A stretch of DNA of 64,000 nucleotides from the NCBI GenBank assembly GCA_003508835.1, contig PUFA01000105.1:248001-312000 (forward strand). Direction: 5' to 3'. This document shows positions 24,114 to 36,849 of the stretch, in pieces. The DNA is from Eonycteris spelaea (Eukaryota; Chordata; Mammalia; Chiroptera; Pteropodidae). Each line of letters opens with the position of its first letter. The first letter of the stretch is position 1. A model generated the notes under the pieces. That model made no database searches. It saw only the letters and a list, made by a program, of their open reading frames with translations, and was not told the DNA's origin. The position numbers were made by a program, and so were the translations under genes.

Positions 24114-26229
24114 GGACGACACTTCCTGTCCAACAGCAAAGAAGTCGGAAGAGCGAGGACCCAAACCACATTTCCTGACTCTTATGCTACATAATCTTTC
24201 CCTCATAGGGTAAAAGTTGGGGTCTCCCCACCTAAAACTGTGAGCGTAAAAAGTGTAAAAAGGGAAGAGCGAGAGGGGGAGGGAGAGAGCAGCTGTCTTT
24301 ACAGTCATAGGCCTAGCTGATAAGAACTCTCTGGAAGAGACATTTGAATAGGGAGGAGAGAAGAGAATATGCAGAGATGAGGGTCGAGTCATGGAGGCTG
24401 ATGCCCTGGGTTCAATACCAAACCAGCCCAGTGGCTTACTTTGGTTCTTGTCCAGAAAACATACCTCCGACTTCACCAGTCATCTTGAGATTGTGTGATG
24501 CCTGCCCCAAAATAGGATAAAAATAGATTCCTATCTAAAAAAGGTCTGCTTTAAAATTTAGAATAAATCTTATACTAGTAAACTCTACACTTATCTGGTT
24601 ATCTTTTGGTCACAGGTATGGGCTATAAATTCCTTCCAAAAATATACATCAAGGACAAATTGATGTAGAAACTTTTGGCTCAAGTTGAATCATGGAAATA
24701 TTGGTGATTAAATCATGATGCATAATCTATAAAATAAGGCCATGGCATGTGCCATGAAATTGTGCTCTTAGGAATTAAAAAAATATATGGTTTCGGAAAT
24801 AAAAATATCAGTGGAAAGAGATGGAAGAAAAAAGAATCAAGTCAGAATGGTCAACATTAGATGAATAGAAATTTAAGAAAGTACACAGAAAATACAGAGA
24901 GGGCCTGTGAAGGTGGGAAGGTCCCCTGAGAAGGGCCAGCTGAGGTCCTGCTGCCCAGGCAAAGTCTCGCCACAGACTCTAGAGATGTCTCTCTGATTTG
25001 AACGTCTATTAACCTTAATGTCTCTAGCATCCTTCCTGTGTGCTGTTGTTCATGTTGGTCTTCTTTTCTTAACTAGACGGTAAGTTAACAGAAGTCAGGG
25101 AATATGTTTCCTTCCAGAGTATTCTCAAAACATGCTTTTACTGAGTCAGTTCTCTGCTTTATATTTTTCAGTAGATATAAAAAGCCCACATGATAAAACC
25201 GTGTTGACTGAAGTGATGGATGATTAGATTTTTAAAATTTCAGTGTATTTGTTTTTCTAAAGCAAAATTTTGGAATTACTGTGTTGAGCCTAATAAATAC
25301 AATCTATCTATTCAGGGACACTGTAAATTGAAAAGTTGTCTGATTTTTTTTCTTTAATGTTCCTCCTTGACTCGACTTTCAGATGTTTATAATTAGAGTT
25401 TTATTCCTTTGGCACAAATCAAATAGCTTTGTATTGAATTAAACACCTGGTAGAGCTAATATATAAAACCATTATCAGTCACTTACATGTTGAAGTAAAT
25501 TAGTGTATCGTATCTTTTCCTGAAGGAGAGTTTTGCTAAAAAGGATTATAAAGGAAGAAATGGGCATGAGGAAACTGAACCCCTCTCCCAAATAAGTTGG
25601 ATCAAAAGCGTGAACCCAAGGGAATTTGGAAGAAAAGCCAAAAAGAAGAGAGGAAGAAGGCCCATTCTCCCCACCTCACGATTTTGCTGGGCTTGGCTTG
25701 GATCTCGTCCAAGACTCCTACCTTGTTGACTCCCAGGTCATGCTCTGCTGCCTCAGTTTACTCACAGAAGGGGAACAAGGCTTAGAGCAGAAAGCATGAG
25801 TCTGTTCATCGGAAGAACCAGTCTGGGAGACTGGGAAGAAAGCCCTAGGGGTTGAAGGGGAGGAGGTTGATTGGTTCGAAAATTCATGGGACTGGATTGG
25901 TTAAGCTAAGCAGGTTGGTTCAGGAAGTGGCTAAGAGGTAGAATAAACAGAAGGGATCAAGATGACCTTGATTCGACGGGTCCAGCTCTTTCACTTGGAC
26001 ATGCGTTCTTAGCAAAAGAAGTCTTGTTGGCCCTCAGCTCTAGAGAGAGGCCCTAGCCAGGTGTGGCAGGCTTCGTACACCCCTTCCCCCATCTTTGCTG
26101 GCCTTGGCGGTCCCCCCACAGTCTTCTACAAGTCTCTCCTTGTAGCCGTGACAAAGAAACCCATCTAACCTCCATCGCTTCCTTGCTCAGCACCAGTCAG
26201 CCGGCTCATCTTCCCTCGCATTCGGACTG
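24114..26229. other. Intergenic, faint relics only
   Basis: A weak MIR-like piece lies near 24385-24480 and a weak L2-like word near 25065-25120. Nothing else is recognised. Confidence 0.45.
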
Positions 26230-26415
26230 TGAGTTTGAAGTCAGAGAAATTGGTTTCTAGTCCTGGCTGCACTAGTTGCTTCTCTGCTGGCTCTGGAAAA
26301 TTCTAAAAACTGGCACCCTGTCTACACAATGGAGTTGTTGTAATGATGAAATCAAATGATTCTTCCAAAGCGTTAAGCACAACGCTTAGAACACAAAAGG
26401 TATCTTACGAAGGGT
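26230..26415 (+). mobile_element. MIR SINE
   Basis: Forward MIR order: TCTAGTCCTGGCTGCACTAG, a decayed core, TGGAGTTGTTGTAATGATGAAATCAAATGA, then AGCGTTAAGCACAACGCTTAGAACACA. It lies 100 bp before the perfect hairpin. Confidence 0.75.
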
Positions 26416-26512
26416 AGTTAAGAGTAGATCTCATTCTCCTGCAGCCTAATCTGTTCCCATGCCTCTAGGTATAAGATGGCAAGGTTTTTAACTCTGGTTC
26501 CAGCCTTCCAAC

Positions 26513-26588
26513 AGAGAACTAGAATTCCCTGACTGCTCACTGGACATCGAGGGCACTCCAGTGAGCAGTCAGGGAATTCTAGTTCTCT
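26513..26588. repeat. Perfect 32-bp inverted repeat with 12-bp loop
   Basis: The arm at 26513-26544 (beginning AGAGAACTAG, ending CACTGGA) is the exact reverse complement of 26557-26588; the loop is CATCGAGGGCAC. After the right arm, 26589-26611 repeats parts of the left flank and loop (AATTCTAGTTGG, GAGGGCACTTCC), so several short copies of the same words are interleaved. It belongs to no transposon I recognise. The pattern fits a replication template-switch event; a fold-back assembly artefact is the alternative. Confidence 0.9.
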
Positions 26589-26599
26589 AGAATTCTAGT

Positions 26600-27657
26600 T
26601 GGAGGGCACTTCCAACTCAGTAAATCTCAAATCAAACCTCCCAATCTTCCCGATTTCTCCTTTATTTCAGGAGAAACCCAAGTGCTGCTTTTGAGTCTAG
26701 AGCCTTTTGCCCTGTTGCCCATATCCAATGAATTACTAAATTCTGTTGATTTTTTTTTTTTACTGCCGATCTTGCTTTCCTGCTCTTACTCTGTTCCCTC
26801 TCTTAACTCTCACTGCCTCAAGTGAAGATCATTGCCAACTGCCTCCCGACAGACTGCCTTTCTTTGAGTCCTCTCCTTTCAACTGCTTATAATCCAGCCC
26901 CTAAATAGCTCCCCGACGATTTTACGAGTTGCCTTGTCCCTTCTCATTCCCTGTCCTTGGAAATGAAGCTCTTGGAGGGAGGCGTGTCCCAAAAGAAATA
27001 ATACGAGCAGTTCCGAGGTGGTTTATGTGTTCGAACTTAGCGTTTTAACCAATAACATACCATTCAGAATAACCTCTCAGTTTGGACTTGTTTTCATTCT
27101 ACTTAAAGTCCTCCTTTCCTGTGTCTCTTTGAAAGGGGGGTTTATATGTACTGGGGCTTATGCTTTCAGTGCCCCAGGGCTGGCACGCAAATAAAGCACT
27201 CCATCTCAGTGTGTTCACCTGGAGAAAGATTTTATTAGGTAAATACAGCAGTAAGTCACCTGTTCATCAGAATGCATACAAAGACATTCAGCCTTTTGTC
27301 ATTTCTCCTTCTATGCCAATGGAAATGATCCACTCGGCCGAGCTGATCGTCGTGTGGGCTCATGGGAGACAAGATGTTCCTAGTGGCAAGAGAAGAAGTG
27401 TCATTTGCTTAGGAAGGAATTTCTGAGTGGAAGTTTCTGGAGGCTGGAGCAGGCAGCATTTCTCTGACTGTGAAACTGCGTAAATTTACAGACCTCCTCC
27501 TAGGAAATGAAAAACTGACACAGAGAGGTGGTTTTGCAGTTTACTCCTGGGAATTAACCCAGGACTTTGGAAAAGGATCAGCCATATACTTGTTATAAAG
27601 TTTCAGTACCATTTTCTACAGGCACAAGGGCTGGATTTTCTGTATTTAGTTATTTAC
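26600..27657. other. Intergenic, nothing recognised
   Basis: Includes a T-run at 26751. The 88-codon frame at 27160-27426 has no family features. Confidence 0.5.
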
Positions 27658-27845
27658 TAGACTAAGAGTCAAGAACTCAGAGTTTCGGTCCTGGCCTCAA
27701 CCCTAATTTATTGTAACTGAGCCTCAGTTTCCTTCTCTGTAAAGTGGCAACAATATTAATAGTAATGATAATAATAACATCTTATTAGTTATATCTGTCC
27801 TAGCCTCTTCACAGATACTGGGAGGCTAAAAAGATTATATGAAGA
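27658..27845 (+). mobile_element. MIR SINE
   Basis: TCGGTCCTGGCCTCAACC, then TGAGCCTCAGTTTCCTTCTCTGTAAAGTGG and a run of AAT units, is typical forward MIR. Confidence 0.8.
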
Positions 27846-29545
27846 CAATTAAAAATATACAATCATCTTATAAATTCCAATTGTTAACATCTGACTACCT
27901 TGGTATTATTTGAAGCTTGAGGAATTGGTGCCTTAAAAAGGTGGATACTCACTATGTATATTAGTTCCTTAAAAGGTAGGAAAAGCAGTGTTCAGGGCTT
28001 TGGTTTCTGTTGGTGTGGACAAAGGGTTCAGTAGACACTTGTGTTGGAGTCGAAATCTGACGAAGCCAGGTGAACAGCTGTTAGTTGGAAGAGCGTAAGG
28101 ATGACAGAGTAGTACTGAGCAGAATTACGTGCCCCTAACTCTGTTTTAGGTCAGAGCGCATCTCTGAAATTCATGTTATGAGTCCTTCGTTCCCAGTGTG
28201 TGGCAATATCACTACAAAGAAACCTTCTCTGCTAAACACTCACACTGGCAACATTACTTTGGCTGCTGAATTTAAAGGAGGATTATAAATAACAATTTGA
28301 CACTAACAGAGAGTGGTTTTGTAGACCAGCTTTGTAGCTAGTTACTTTAGAGATGATTTATCTCTATACTGACCTTCCCAAGAAGCTGATAAAGAGTGAA
28401 GGAGGAGCCCTTTCCTCCTACGGCCCGAGGCTTTGGGTTTCTCTTGTTCTTCTAGATTTGAGGGTTTCTGTGTTGGCGTTTCCTCTGAAGGAAAACTTAA
28501 GAGTTATTGGAATATTTGCCGTTCAGCAAATAGACTGTAAACCTCCAATATCTTTGTTTCTCCAATCCTCCTTTCCCTTTGGTTCAAAAGAATTCCAAAT
28601 GAGTGCTCACGGCTCCCATCCAGTTTAAACCCTAAGCATGTGACCGAGGGACCATGGAAGTACTTGAGCTCAAACCTCCCAGACAGGATCAATGGCATGT
28701 GCAAAATGCACTTGGCCTCCCCTTTCAGGTACCGTGTTTTGATTGGAGTAGCAGAGGAAGCCCGAGTTGAACCACTCTCCTTTCCCAGGGCTCCAGGAAG
28801 TTTTATGGCCACCTTTTCCTGTCCTGGAAATGTACTTCTTTGGGGAGAGGAGGGGAGCAGAGAGCCTTATTCCTGGACCCACGGCAGCAGGGCCCTGGTT
28901 GGAAAACAGCAAGACGGTAACGTCGCTGGACTGCTCGTGTTCTCGGGAACCCTGGTTTCCCTGAGGAGCTGAGGTTAGCAGTTGTGTTTGTCACTCTGTG
29001 GCTGCCCAGGGTAGCTGGGGAACAGTCTCACACGATAAGGACCTGGGCGTGTGGGAGTTGAGAGTTCCTGATAAACCGCATAATTAAAAGGGGCCACAAG
29101 CTTGTCGAAAGCAGAGTATGCGCTGCCAGGGTCCTTCGCCAGGGATGACAGATTATATTGTCTGCACTTGGCTACTGCACTGTAATGGGGGTGGTGGCAG
29201 TCTCTGGGTCAATGGGAAGTGTGGGCCTTGTAAATGTACTGTTTCCCGGGAACCCAACACTCCTAGGTTCTATTTCTGCTTCGTCTTGGTTTTCGGGACC
29301 ATGCTGGCGATGATTGCTTGATTTTCTTTCCCAAGCACTCCGGGGCCCATAAGGACTCTTCAAATTGGGTGGATATTTGTGTTTCCCGGATTTCCTGGCT
29401 CTGCCTGGGTGGCTTAGCCAGCTGGAAGAATTAACAAGGGCAAAGTGTGAGTTCTCCTTGTGGGCCAGTTCGCTTCCTTCTGTTTCATGGCCATGGGCTG
29501 CAAACCTAGCTCCAATCCAGTAAAGTGTCACAGATGAATTCATGC

Positions 29546-29620
29546 AGATTAAATGCCTAACACAGTGCACAGCTTATAGTAGGGATTTGATCTGTTTGCT
29601 CAATGAATGAATGCAAATCA
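29546..29620 (+). mobile_element. MIR 3'-end fragment
   Basis: ATGCCTAACACAGTGCACAGCTTATAGTAGGGATTTGATC, then CTCAATGAATGAATG, resembles the MIR/L2 shared tail. Confidence 0.5.
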
Positions 29621-29754
29621 AACAGAGAATCATAGAATGACAACAGTGAAAATGATTTTTGAGACCATCTGCTACATTCCTTGACAATATTATTTCCAAG
29701 AGAAAAACACAGCTCTGTTTCATTCCGTTATTTACAGTTACTCTTTAACTTTTT

Positions 29755-29840
29755 TTCAACCAGAGGGCAAGGATCGGACTTCGTCTTTTTATCTTTCCCA
29801 GCTCCTAGTGCTCACCCTGACATTTAATGGCACTTAAGTG
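29755..29840 (+). mobile_element. L2 LINE 3'-end fragment
   Basis: CCAGAGGGCAAGGATCGGACTTCGTCTTTTTATCTTTCCCAGCTCCTAGTGCTCACCC follows the L2 terminal pattern. Confidence 0.5.
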
Positions 29841-30362
29841 GCAGTGCTCAGGGACCCTCATCTCTAAGAATGGTCCCTCCCAAATGGTATCCCTGGGCAA
29901 ACACCACACTGGATATAAAGGCTATCAAGATTACAGGGTATGAAGTAGAGACACTTGTAATCTAGAAAAGAGTTCACCCAGAGTAGCTCCTCCATCCCCG
30001 GGAATAAAGCCCACAGCAAGCAGTATGAAGGAGTTGGAACCCAGAGACAGTCTGGCCTGTTGGGCTGCTTGAGAAGGAACCTTGCAGGCAGGACTCTGGG
30101 GACAAGGGCAATGTGAAAGCAATGACCATTTACTGCATAGTGACCAGAGGGCAGAACCAGAGATCAACATGTCTGATTTTGCTGAGGCCCTGCACTGAGG
30201 AAGAGTGACTGATGTGTTGTAGAATGGCACCATTTTGATGAGCTGTGGTGGAAGGCCGTATGATTTAATAGTAACATCGACTAACAGAACACACAAACTA
30301 AGCAGAGACTTTTTCCAGGAAAAGATCCTTTGGGAGAGTAGGTAAATGGTGTGTTGCCTCAT

Positions 30363-33030
30363 CGCATGACCACATCAAAATTATAACTACACTTCAGAAC
30401 GATGATCACTGAGAATGTCCTGAGATCTAACTGAACAGAAGTCCTTAAAGGACATACAGAAGAAACCACATTGAGACTGGTAAGAGGAGTGGAGACACAG
30501 AACAGGCTGGTCCCACATCCACCTGTGGTGGTTAAAAGTTGGGAGGGGTATCTCGGCTGCTGATGTTCCCCTTGAGATGTGAAGGATCCCAGCCCCACAC
30601 CAGGCTCCTGGACCAGGCTTCCAGTGCCAGAAAGAGAAGTCCCCACAACTCTGGCTGTGAAAACCAGTGGAGATCATGGCTGAGTGAAACAGAGGATGGC
30701 TAGAATCCTAGCTATTCCTCTTAAATGGCCTGTGCATGGATTTGCCCACAGACAGACTCACTCACTCAGCTCCAGTGCTGGGGCAGTAGCCAAGGACATA
30801 AGGGAAGGAACTGGATCATTTGGCTTCAGGATAAAGGCTGGAGGGATAGCCTTCTCCCAGACAGAAGTGCTGGAAGAGCCTATTGTATAGTTGTCGATCC
30901 TTCCCCTTACTCAAGGTGCCATACCTGAGTCTCCATCAACCTGACTAGCACCTTTCACCTGCCCTGGTGATCCCCTGACCCCCAGTCACACCCAATTTGC
31001 AGGCCCACCTAAGCTATTTGCAGTGGCTTTTCCATACAAATGGCCTGTCTTGGCTCATGCTGCAGACTTTCCTAAAATCTCTCAAAGGTTCACAAACCCC
31101 AAACAAGTAGTGTCTGGACTTGGCCATACCTCTTGCTAAGCAGCCCCAAGTCTGGCAGAAGCAGTAGCTGACCTCAGTTTGTAGCTCAGCCTCTCCCAGG
31201 CAGCTTCAAGCCCAGCATAAGTGGCATCTATCTGCAGTTCACTTGGTAACTTATACCAGTATCTGAACTTGGCCTGTAACTGAGACCTTCCCAAGAGATC
31301 CCAGAAGCAACACAGCCGGTGGCCAGCTTCAGACCATACCAGAGCACCACCCAACCACCTTTACAATGACATACCCAAAGCTCAGAATCAGCAGGCACCA
31401 GAGCTAAAGTGAATCCTGGTCCATAGGGTCAGCCCCAGGATAATAGCTCCTCCACTGGAGTCATGGCCAGTTCTCACCACCAGTCATTCTGAGGGTCATT
31501 TCCTTCCATCGATACTCTGAAAGCCATCAAGCCTCAACTACAACAGGAGGGCACACACAACCCACACAAGGGACACACCTGGGACATCCGGCTCAGGTGA
31601 CCAAACAGACTGGGCCACTGGACCCATAAGACACCTACTATATCAGACCACTCTATCAAGACTAGGAGATAGTAGGTCTATCTAATATATAGAAACCAAT
31701 ACAGGGAGGCAGCCAAAATGAGGAGACAAAGAACATGACCCAAATGAAAGAACAGAACAAAGCTCCAGAAAAATAACTAAATGAAAAGGAGGCTATCAAT
31801 CTACCAGATGCAGAGTTCAAAACACTGCTTTTGAGGATGCCCAATGATCTCAGTGAGAACTTCAGCAAAGAGATGAGAACATAAAAATGGAGACGGAACA
31901 CAGCAAAAAGAACTAGTCAGAAGCAAAGAATAGAATAACGGAATAAAGAATACATTAGAGGGTATCCATAGTAGATTAGATGAAGCACGTGATCAAATGA
32001 TTGGGAAAGGAGATTGCAGGAAACACACGATCAGGACAGCAGGGAGAAAAAAAGAATAAAAGAATGAGGATAGTTTAAGGGGCCTCTGGGGCAACATCAA
32101 GCCTAGTAACATTCACGTCATAGGGATTCTAGAGGAGAAGAGAGAGAGCAAGGAATTGAGATGCTTGAAGAAATAATGGCTGAAAACTTCTCCAAGCTGG
32201 AGAAGGAAATAGTTACACAAGCCCAGGAAGCGCTGAGAGTCCCAAACAAGATGAACCCAAAGAGGCCCGCACCAAGACACGTCATAATTAAAATGCCAAA
32301 GGTTAAAGGAAAAAAAGAGAGAGAGAGAGAGAAAGAGAGAATCTTAAAAGCAACAAGAGAAAAGTGATTAGTTACCTACAGGGAAGCTCCCATAAAACTG
32401 TCTCTGATTTCTTAATGGGAATTTTTCAGGCCAGAGGAATTGTCAGGAAATACTCAGTGATAAAAAATGAAGACCTACAACCAAGATCACTCTACCGAGC
32501 AAAGCTATCATTTAGAATCCAAGGACAGATGAAGAGCTTCCCAGACAAGAAAAAGCTAAGGGAGTTCATCACTACCAAACCAGTATTACAAAAAACGTTA
32601 GAGGGCCTTCTTTAAGAAAAAGAAGGGGGGAAAAAGATAAAAAATACGAATAATAAAAAGGCGCTGCCTACATACCTATCAACAATTACTTTAAATGTAG
32701 GTGGATTAAATGTGCCAATCAAAAGATAGTGTGGCCGAACTGATAAGAACACAGCCTTACACATGCTACTTACAAGAGACTCACTTTAGATCAAAAGACA
32801 CGCACACCGAAAGTAAAGGGATGGAGAAAGATCTTTCCTGAAAACAGAAGTGAAGCAAACAAACGCACAAACAATCTGGTGTTGCAATACTTATACCAGA
32901 CGGAATAGACTTTAAAACGAAGGCTGTAACGAGAGACATAGGAAGACCCCGTAATTCCGCTTCTGGAGATTTACTTGAGAAACCCAAAACACTACTCCGA
33001 AAAGACATGTATACATCCGTATGTTCATTG
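30363..33030 (+). mobile_element. L1 LINE, 5'UTR-ORF1-ORF2 start, internally deleted
   Basis: This copy is of the same family as the one at 5405-8510, in the opposite orientation. 30363-31690 is 5'UTR-like. ORF1 relics follow (31690-32615), including a block ending KMNPKRPAPRHVIIKMPK near 32250-32310 and, in another frame, a C-terminal piece with SFPDKKKLREFITTKP (32530-32580). ORF2 begins near 32680 (AACAATTACTTTAAATGTAG) but within about 250 bp jumps to L1 3'-region sequence (32940-33025). Stops and frameshifts rule out function. The 5' end lacks about 45 bp that the other copy retains. Confidence 0.85.
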
Positions 33031-33049
33031 TCTTCTTTTTAAAGGCAGA

Positions 33050-35300
33050 ACAATGTTCCATGTATGTATATATCAAATTTTGGTAGTATCACATCCATCT
33101 TAACAATATTTAGTCTTCCAATCCATGATAATGAGAGATCTTCCCATTTGTCTTCAAATTTCTCTCAACAACGTTTCTTAGTTTTTCTGTGCAAGTCTTT
33201 TACCTACTTCATTAAGTGAATTTCTACACATTTTTTCTTTTTGTTGCTATTATATATTGAATCATTTTTTAAATTTCTTTTCCCTACATAACATTTATTA
33301 TACATCCACTGAGGTGATCATGTGCTTTTTCCCCTTCATTTCGTTAATGAGGGATATGACATTAATTGATTTTTATATGCTGAATAATTTTTGCGTTCCA
33401 GGAATAATTTCTACTTGGTAATTATGAAAAATCTTTTCAATATTTTGTTGAGAATCTTGATACGAATGTTCGAGGGATATTGATCTATCGCTTTTCTTTC
33501 TTGTAATGTTTTTGTCTGACTTTGGTATCAGTACAATAATGACATCATAAAATGAGATTAGGAACTGTTCTCTCCTCTCTAGCTTTTGGAAAAATTTTGA
33601 GAAGGGTTAGCTTTAGTTCTTTATGAAATGTTTTGTAATGAATTCACCAGTGATGCCATCAGAGGTCCAGAGCTTTTCTTTGTTAGAGATTTTCGGTTCT
33701 TGATTCAATCTCCTTACTAGGTATAAGTCTATTTAGATTTTTTTATTTTTCATGATTCAGTCTTTGTGTATTTTATGTTTCTATGAATTTGTCCATTTCA
33801 TCTAGGTTATCCAATTTGTTGGAATATGGCTGTTCATAGTACTCACAATCATTTTTATTTGGTAGAGTCAGTAGTAACATACTCACTTTCATTTCTGATT
33901 TTCGGAATCTGAGTCTCTTCTCTTTTTTTCATAGCCAACCTAGGTAAAATTTTGTAAATTTTGTTCTTTTTGCGGAAACAACTTTTGGTTTCATGAATCT
34001 TTCTCTATTTCACTATTCTCTTATTCATTTATCTCCGCTTTAATCTTTAGTATTTCTTTTCTTCTACCAGCTTTGAATTTAGTTTGTTTCTCTTTTCTAG
34101 TTCTGCAAGTCGTAAAGCTATGTTGTTGGTTTGAGATCTCCCATGTTTCTTAATGTAAGCACTTATAGCTACGAATTTCCCCCTAAGCATTGCTTTCACT
34201 GTATCTCCTTAGCTTTGATATGTTGTGTTTTTGTTTTCATTTGTCTCTAAAGATTTTCTAATGGCCCTTGCGATTTCCTCTTTGATCCATTGGTGGTTAT
34301 AGAGTGTGTTGTTTCATTTACAAAAATTCGTGAACTTCCAGTTTTCTTCTGTTATTGTTTCTAATTTTATCCAGTTGTAGTTGGAGAAAACAGTTTGAAT
34401 GGTAGCTATCTTTTTTAACTTACTGAGACTTAATTTGTAGCCTAATGGATGGCCTATCCTGGAGAATGTCACATGCTCTTACAAAGAATGTGCATTTTAT
34501 TGTTGTTGAATAGAGGGCTCTGTTTGAGTCCTCTGTTTCCTTACTTATGGTCTGTCTGTTTGTCCTTACCACCATTGATGGAGGGATGTTGAAGTTTCCA
34601 ACTGTTATTGTAGAACTTCCTATATCTCCTTTCAGTTCTGCCAATTTTTGCTTTATATATTTTGATGATCTGCCAATAGGTGTGTAAATGTTTATCATCA
34701 TTTTGTCTTCTTACTCTATTGAATCTTTTATTATTATGTAATATCTTTATCTCTTGTCATATTTTTTGATTCAAAGTCCATTTTGTCTGACAGTTAGTAT
34801 AGCCACTCTCCTTTTTTTTGGTTACTGTTTATATGGAAATATTTATTTTTTCATCCTTTCACTTTTAACCTATTTTTGCCTTTGGATATAAAATGAATCT
34901 CTTATAGAAAACATTTACTTTGATCATGTTTTTTAATCCATTAGCCATTCTCTTCTTTTGATTAGGGAATTTAATACATTTACACTTAAAGTAATTACTG
35001 ATAAAAAGGATTTACTACTGTCATTTTCCTACGTGTTTTCTATATACCTTCTAGCCTTTGTCTCTCATTTCCTGCATTACTCTTGTTTTGTTTTGTTTTG
35101 TTTGTTTTTGGAGTGAAATGTTTTAATTCCCTTATTTCCTTTTGTGTATATTCTATAAATATTTTCTTCGAGGTTTTTCATGGGAGCCGCATTTAGTACC
35201 CTAAAGTTATAACATTCCAATTTGAATTTGTACAGCTTTACTTCAAGAACATACAAAAATTCTCATCTTTTACGACTTCGTTCCCACCTTATCTTTAGCA
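33050..35300 (-). mobile_element. L1 LINE fragment, mostly ORF2, reversed
   Basis: The plus strand carries the reverse complement of L1 ORF2, from the reverse-transcriptase region (33100-33900) back toward the endonuclease region and ORF2 start (34400-35000), then possibly some inter-ORF sequence. Recognisable words include CTTTGGTATCAGTAC near 33520 and TTTGTCTGACAGTTAGTAT near 34785. It is heavily mutated. The junction with the plus-oriented L1 around 33025-33050 looks like a head-to-head or inverted join. Confidence 0.8.
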
Positions 35301-35455
35301 TTACAGTCGCTCCTCATTTTCAGAGTTGCTTTGGTCAGCACCTTCCCCACCCTCCCTCCTCCTTCAGGGCGCTTGTTTCATTCATTCATAATACAGCTAG
35401 AGTCTCCCGTCATAGGCTGCATTCCTTCCTGGGATCCCCTGACCTCTTAAGTAAT

Positions 35456-36830
35456 TTTTAAAAATTTATATTCATTTAGGATCTCTCTTTGTGATGTGAA
35501 GTTCTATGGGGTTTGATAAATCTATGTCATAATCCATCGTTACAGTATCATACAGAAGTTTCACTGCCTTCAGAATGATCTGTTCTTTACATATTTATCC
35601 TTTCCTCCTTCCTCTGAATCCCTGGAAACCATTGATCTTTGTACTGTTCCCATAATTTTTCCTTTCCCAGAATGTAGTTAGAATCGTATATGTAGTTTTT
35701 TCATACTGATCTTTTTCACAGCATTATACAGTTAAGCTTCCTCCATGTCTTTTTGTGGCTTGATGTCTCATTTCTTCTTATCGCTAAATAATGTTCCATT
35801 ATATAACTGTACCACAGCTGATTTATTCACCAATTGAAGGACACCACGTTGCTTGCACTTTTTAGCAATTATGAATAAAGCTGCTATAAACATTCATGTG
35901 CAGGTTTTTGTGTGTGCAATTTCTTCAAATCCTCACCAGCATTTGATATTGTCAGATTTTTGGATTTTAGCAATTCTAATCGCTATATAGTGGTATCTCG
36001 TTATTGTTTTAATTTGTAATTCCTCGATGACAAATGATGTTTTGCATCTTGTTATATGGTTATTTGTCATCTGTATGTCTTTGGTGAGGTGTTTGTTCAA
36101 ATAGTTTGTCCATTTTTAAATTAAGTTGTTTGTTTTCTTATTAAGTTTTAAGAATTCTTCATATAGTGTGGATACAAATCCTTTATCTGATAAATAATTG
36201 CAAATAGTTTCTCCAAGTCTCCAGTTTGTCTTTTCATTCTTTTAACGGTATCCTTCACAGTGCACAAGGTTTTAATTTTAATAAAATCTAGCTTTTCAAT
36301 GTTTTTCCTTCCATGGATCATTGTTTTGGTGTTATACCCCAAAGCTCATCCTAAACCCAAGGTCACGTAGATCTTTCTCCTCTGTTTTCTTGCCCAAGCT
36401 TTACGGTATTGCATTTTATATTTAGGTCTATGATCAATTTTGAGTTATTTTTGTGAAAAGTGTAATATGCCTGTGCCTAGATTCTCTTATTTTATTTAAA
36501 AATTTTTTTTGCATATGAATCTTATTGTTTCAGCATCGTTTGTTGAAAAGCCTATCCTTTCTTCATTGAAGTTCCTTTGCTGTTCCTCCGTGAAAGATCA
36601 GTTGACTATATTTGTGGGTCTATTTCCAGGCTCTCTGTCCTGTTTCACTGATCTCTGTCTCTGTTCTTTTGCCAATGCCCACTGTATTATTTGTCGCTTT
36701 CTAGTAAGTCTTGAGGTCAGGCGGTGTCAGTCCTTCGGCTTTGTTCTTGGTCAGTATTGTGTGGGCTATTCTGGGTCTTTTGCCTTCAGGTTGTGTTTCA
36801 AACTTTTTTTTTTTTTTTTGACTTATCAAG
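35456..36830 (-). mobile_element. L1 LINE 3' half, reversed
   Basis: The plus strand shows the reversed 3' end and ORF2 of an older L1 (CTAAATAATGTTCCATTATA near 35785, AATAAAGCTGCTATAAACATTCATG near 35875, TTTGTCATCTGTATGTCTTTGG near 36064, then CCTATCCTTTC near 36551). A T-run at 36806-36820 lies near the inner edge. This is a separate insertion from 33050-35300, because the order restarts at the 3' end. Confidence 0.8.
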
Positions 36831-36849
36831 GCCTACCTCAGAGCCTTAT

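Larger units (their letters stand above)
27846..30362. other. Intergenic, mostly unassigned
   Basis: It contains only the short MIR and L2 tails listed near 29546-29840. Overlapping frames at 28353-29570 look spurious. Confidence 0.5.

Noticed and set aside
32161..32615. Intact L1 ORF1 protein
   Set aside because: The C-terminal part is split between two frames and the upstream part has stops, so the copy is dead.
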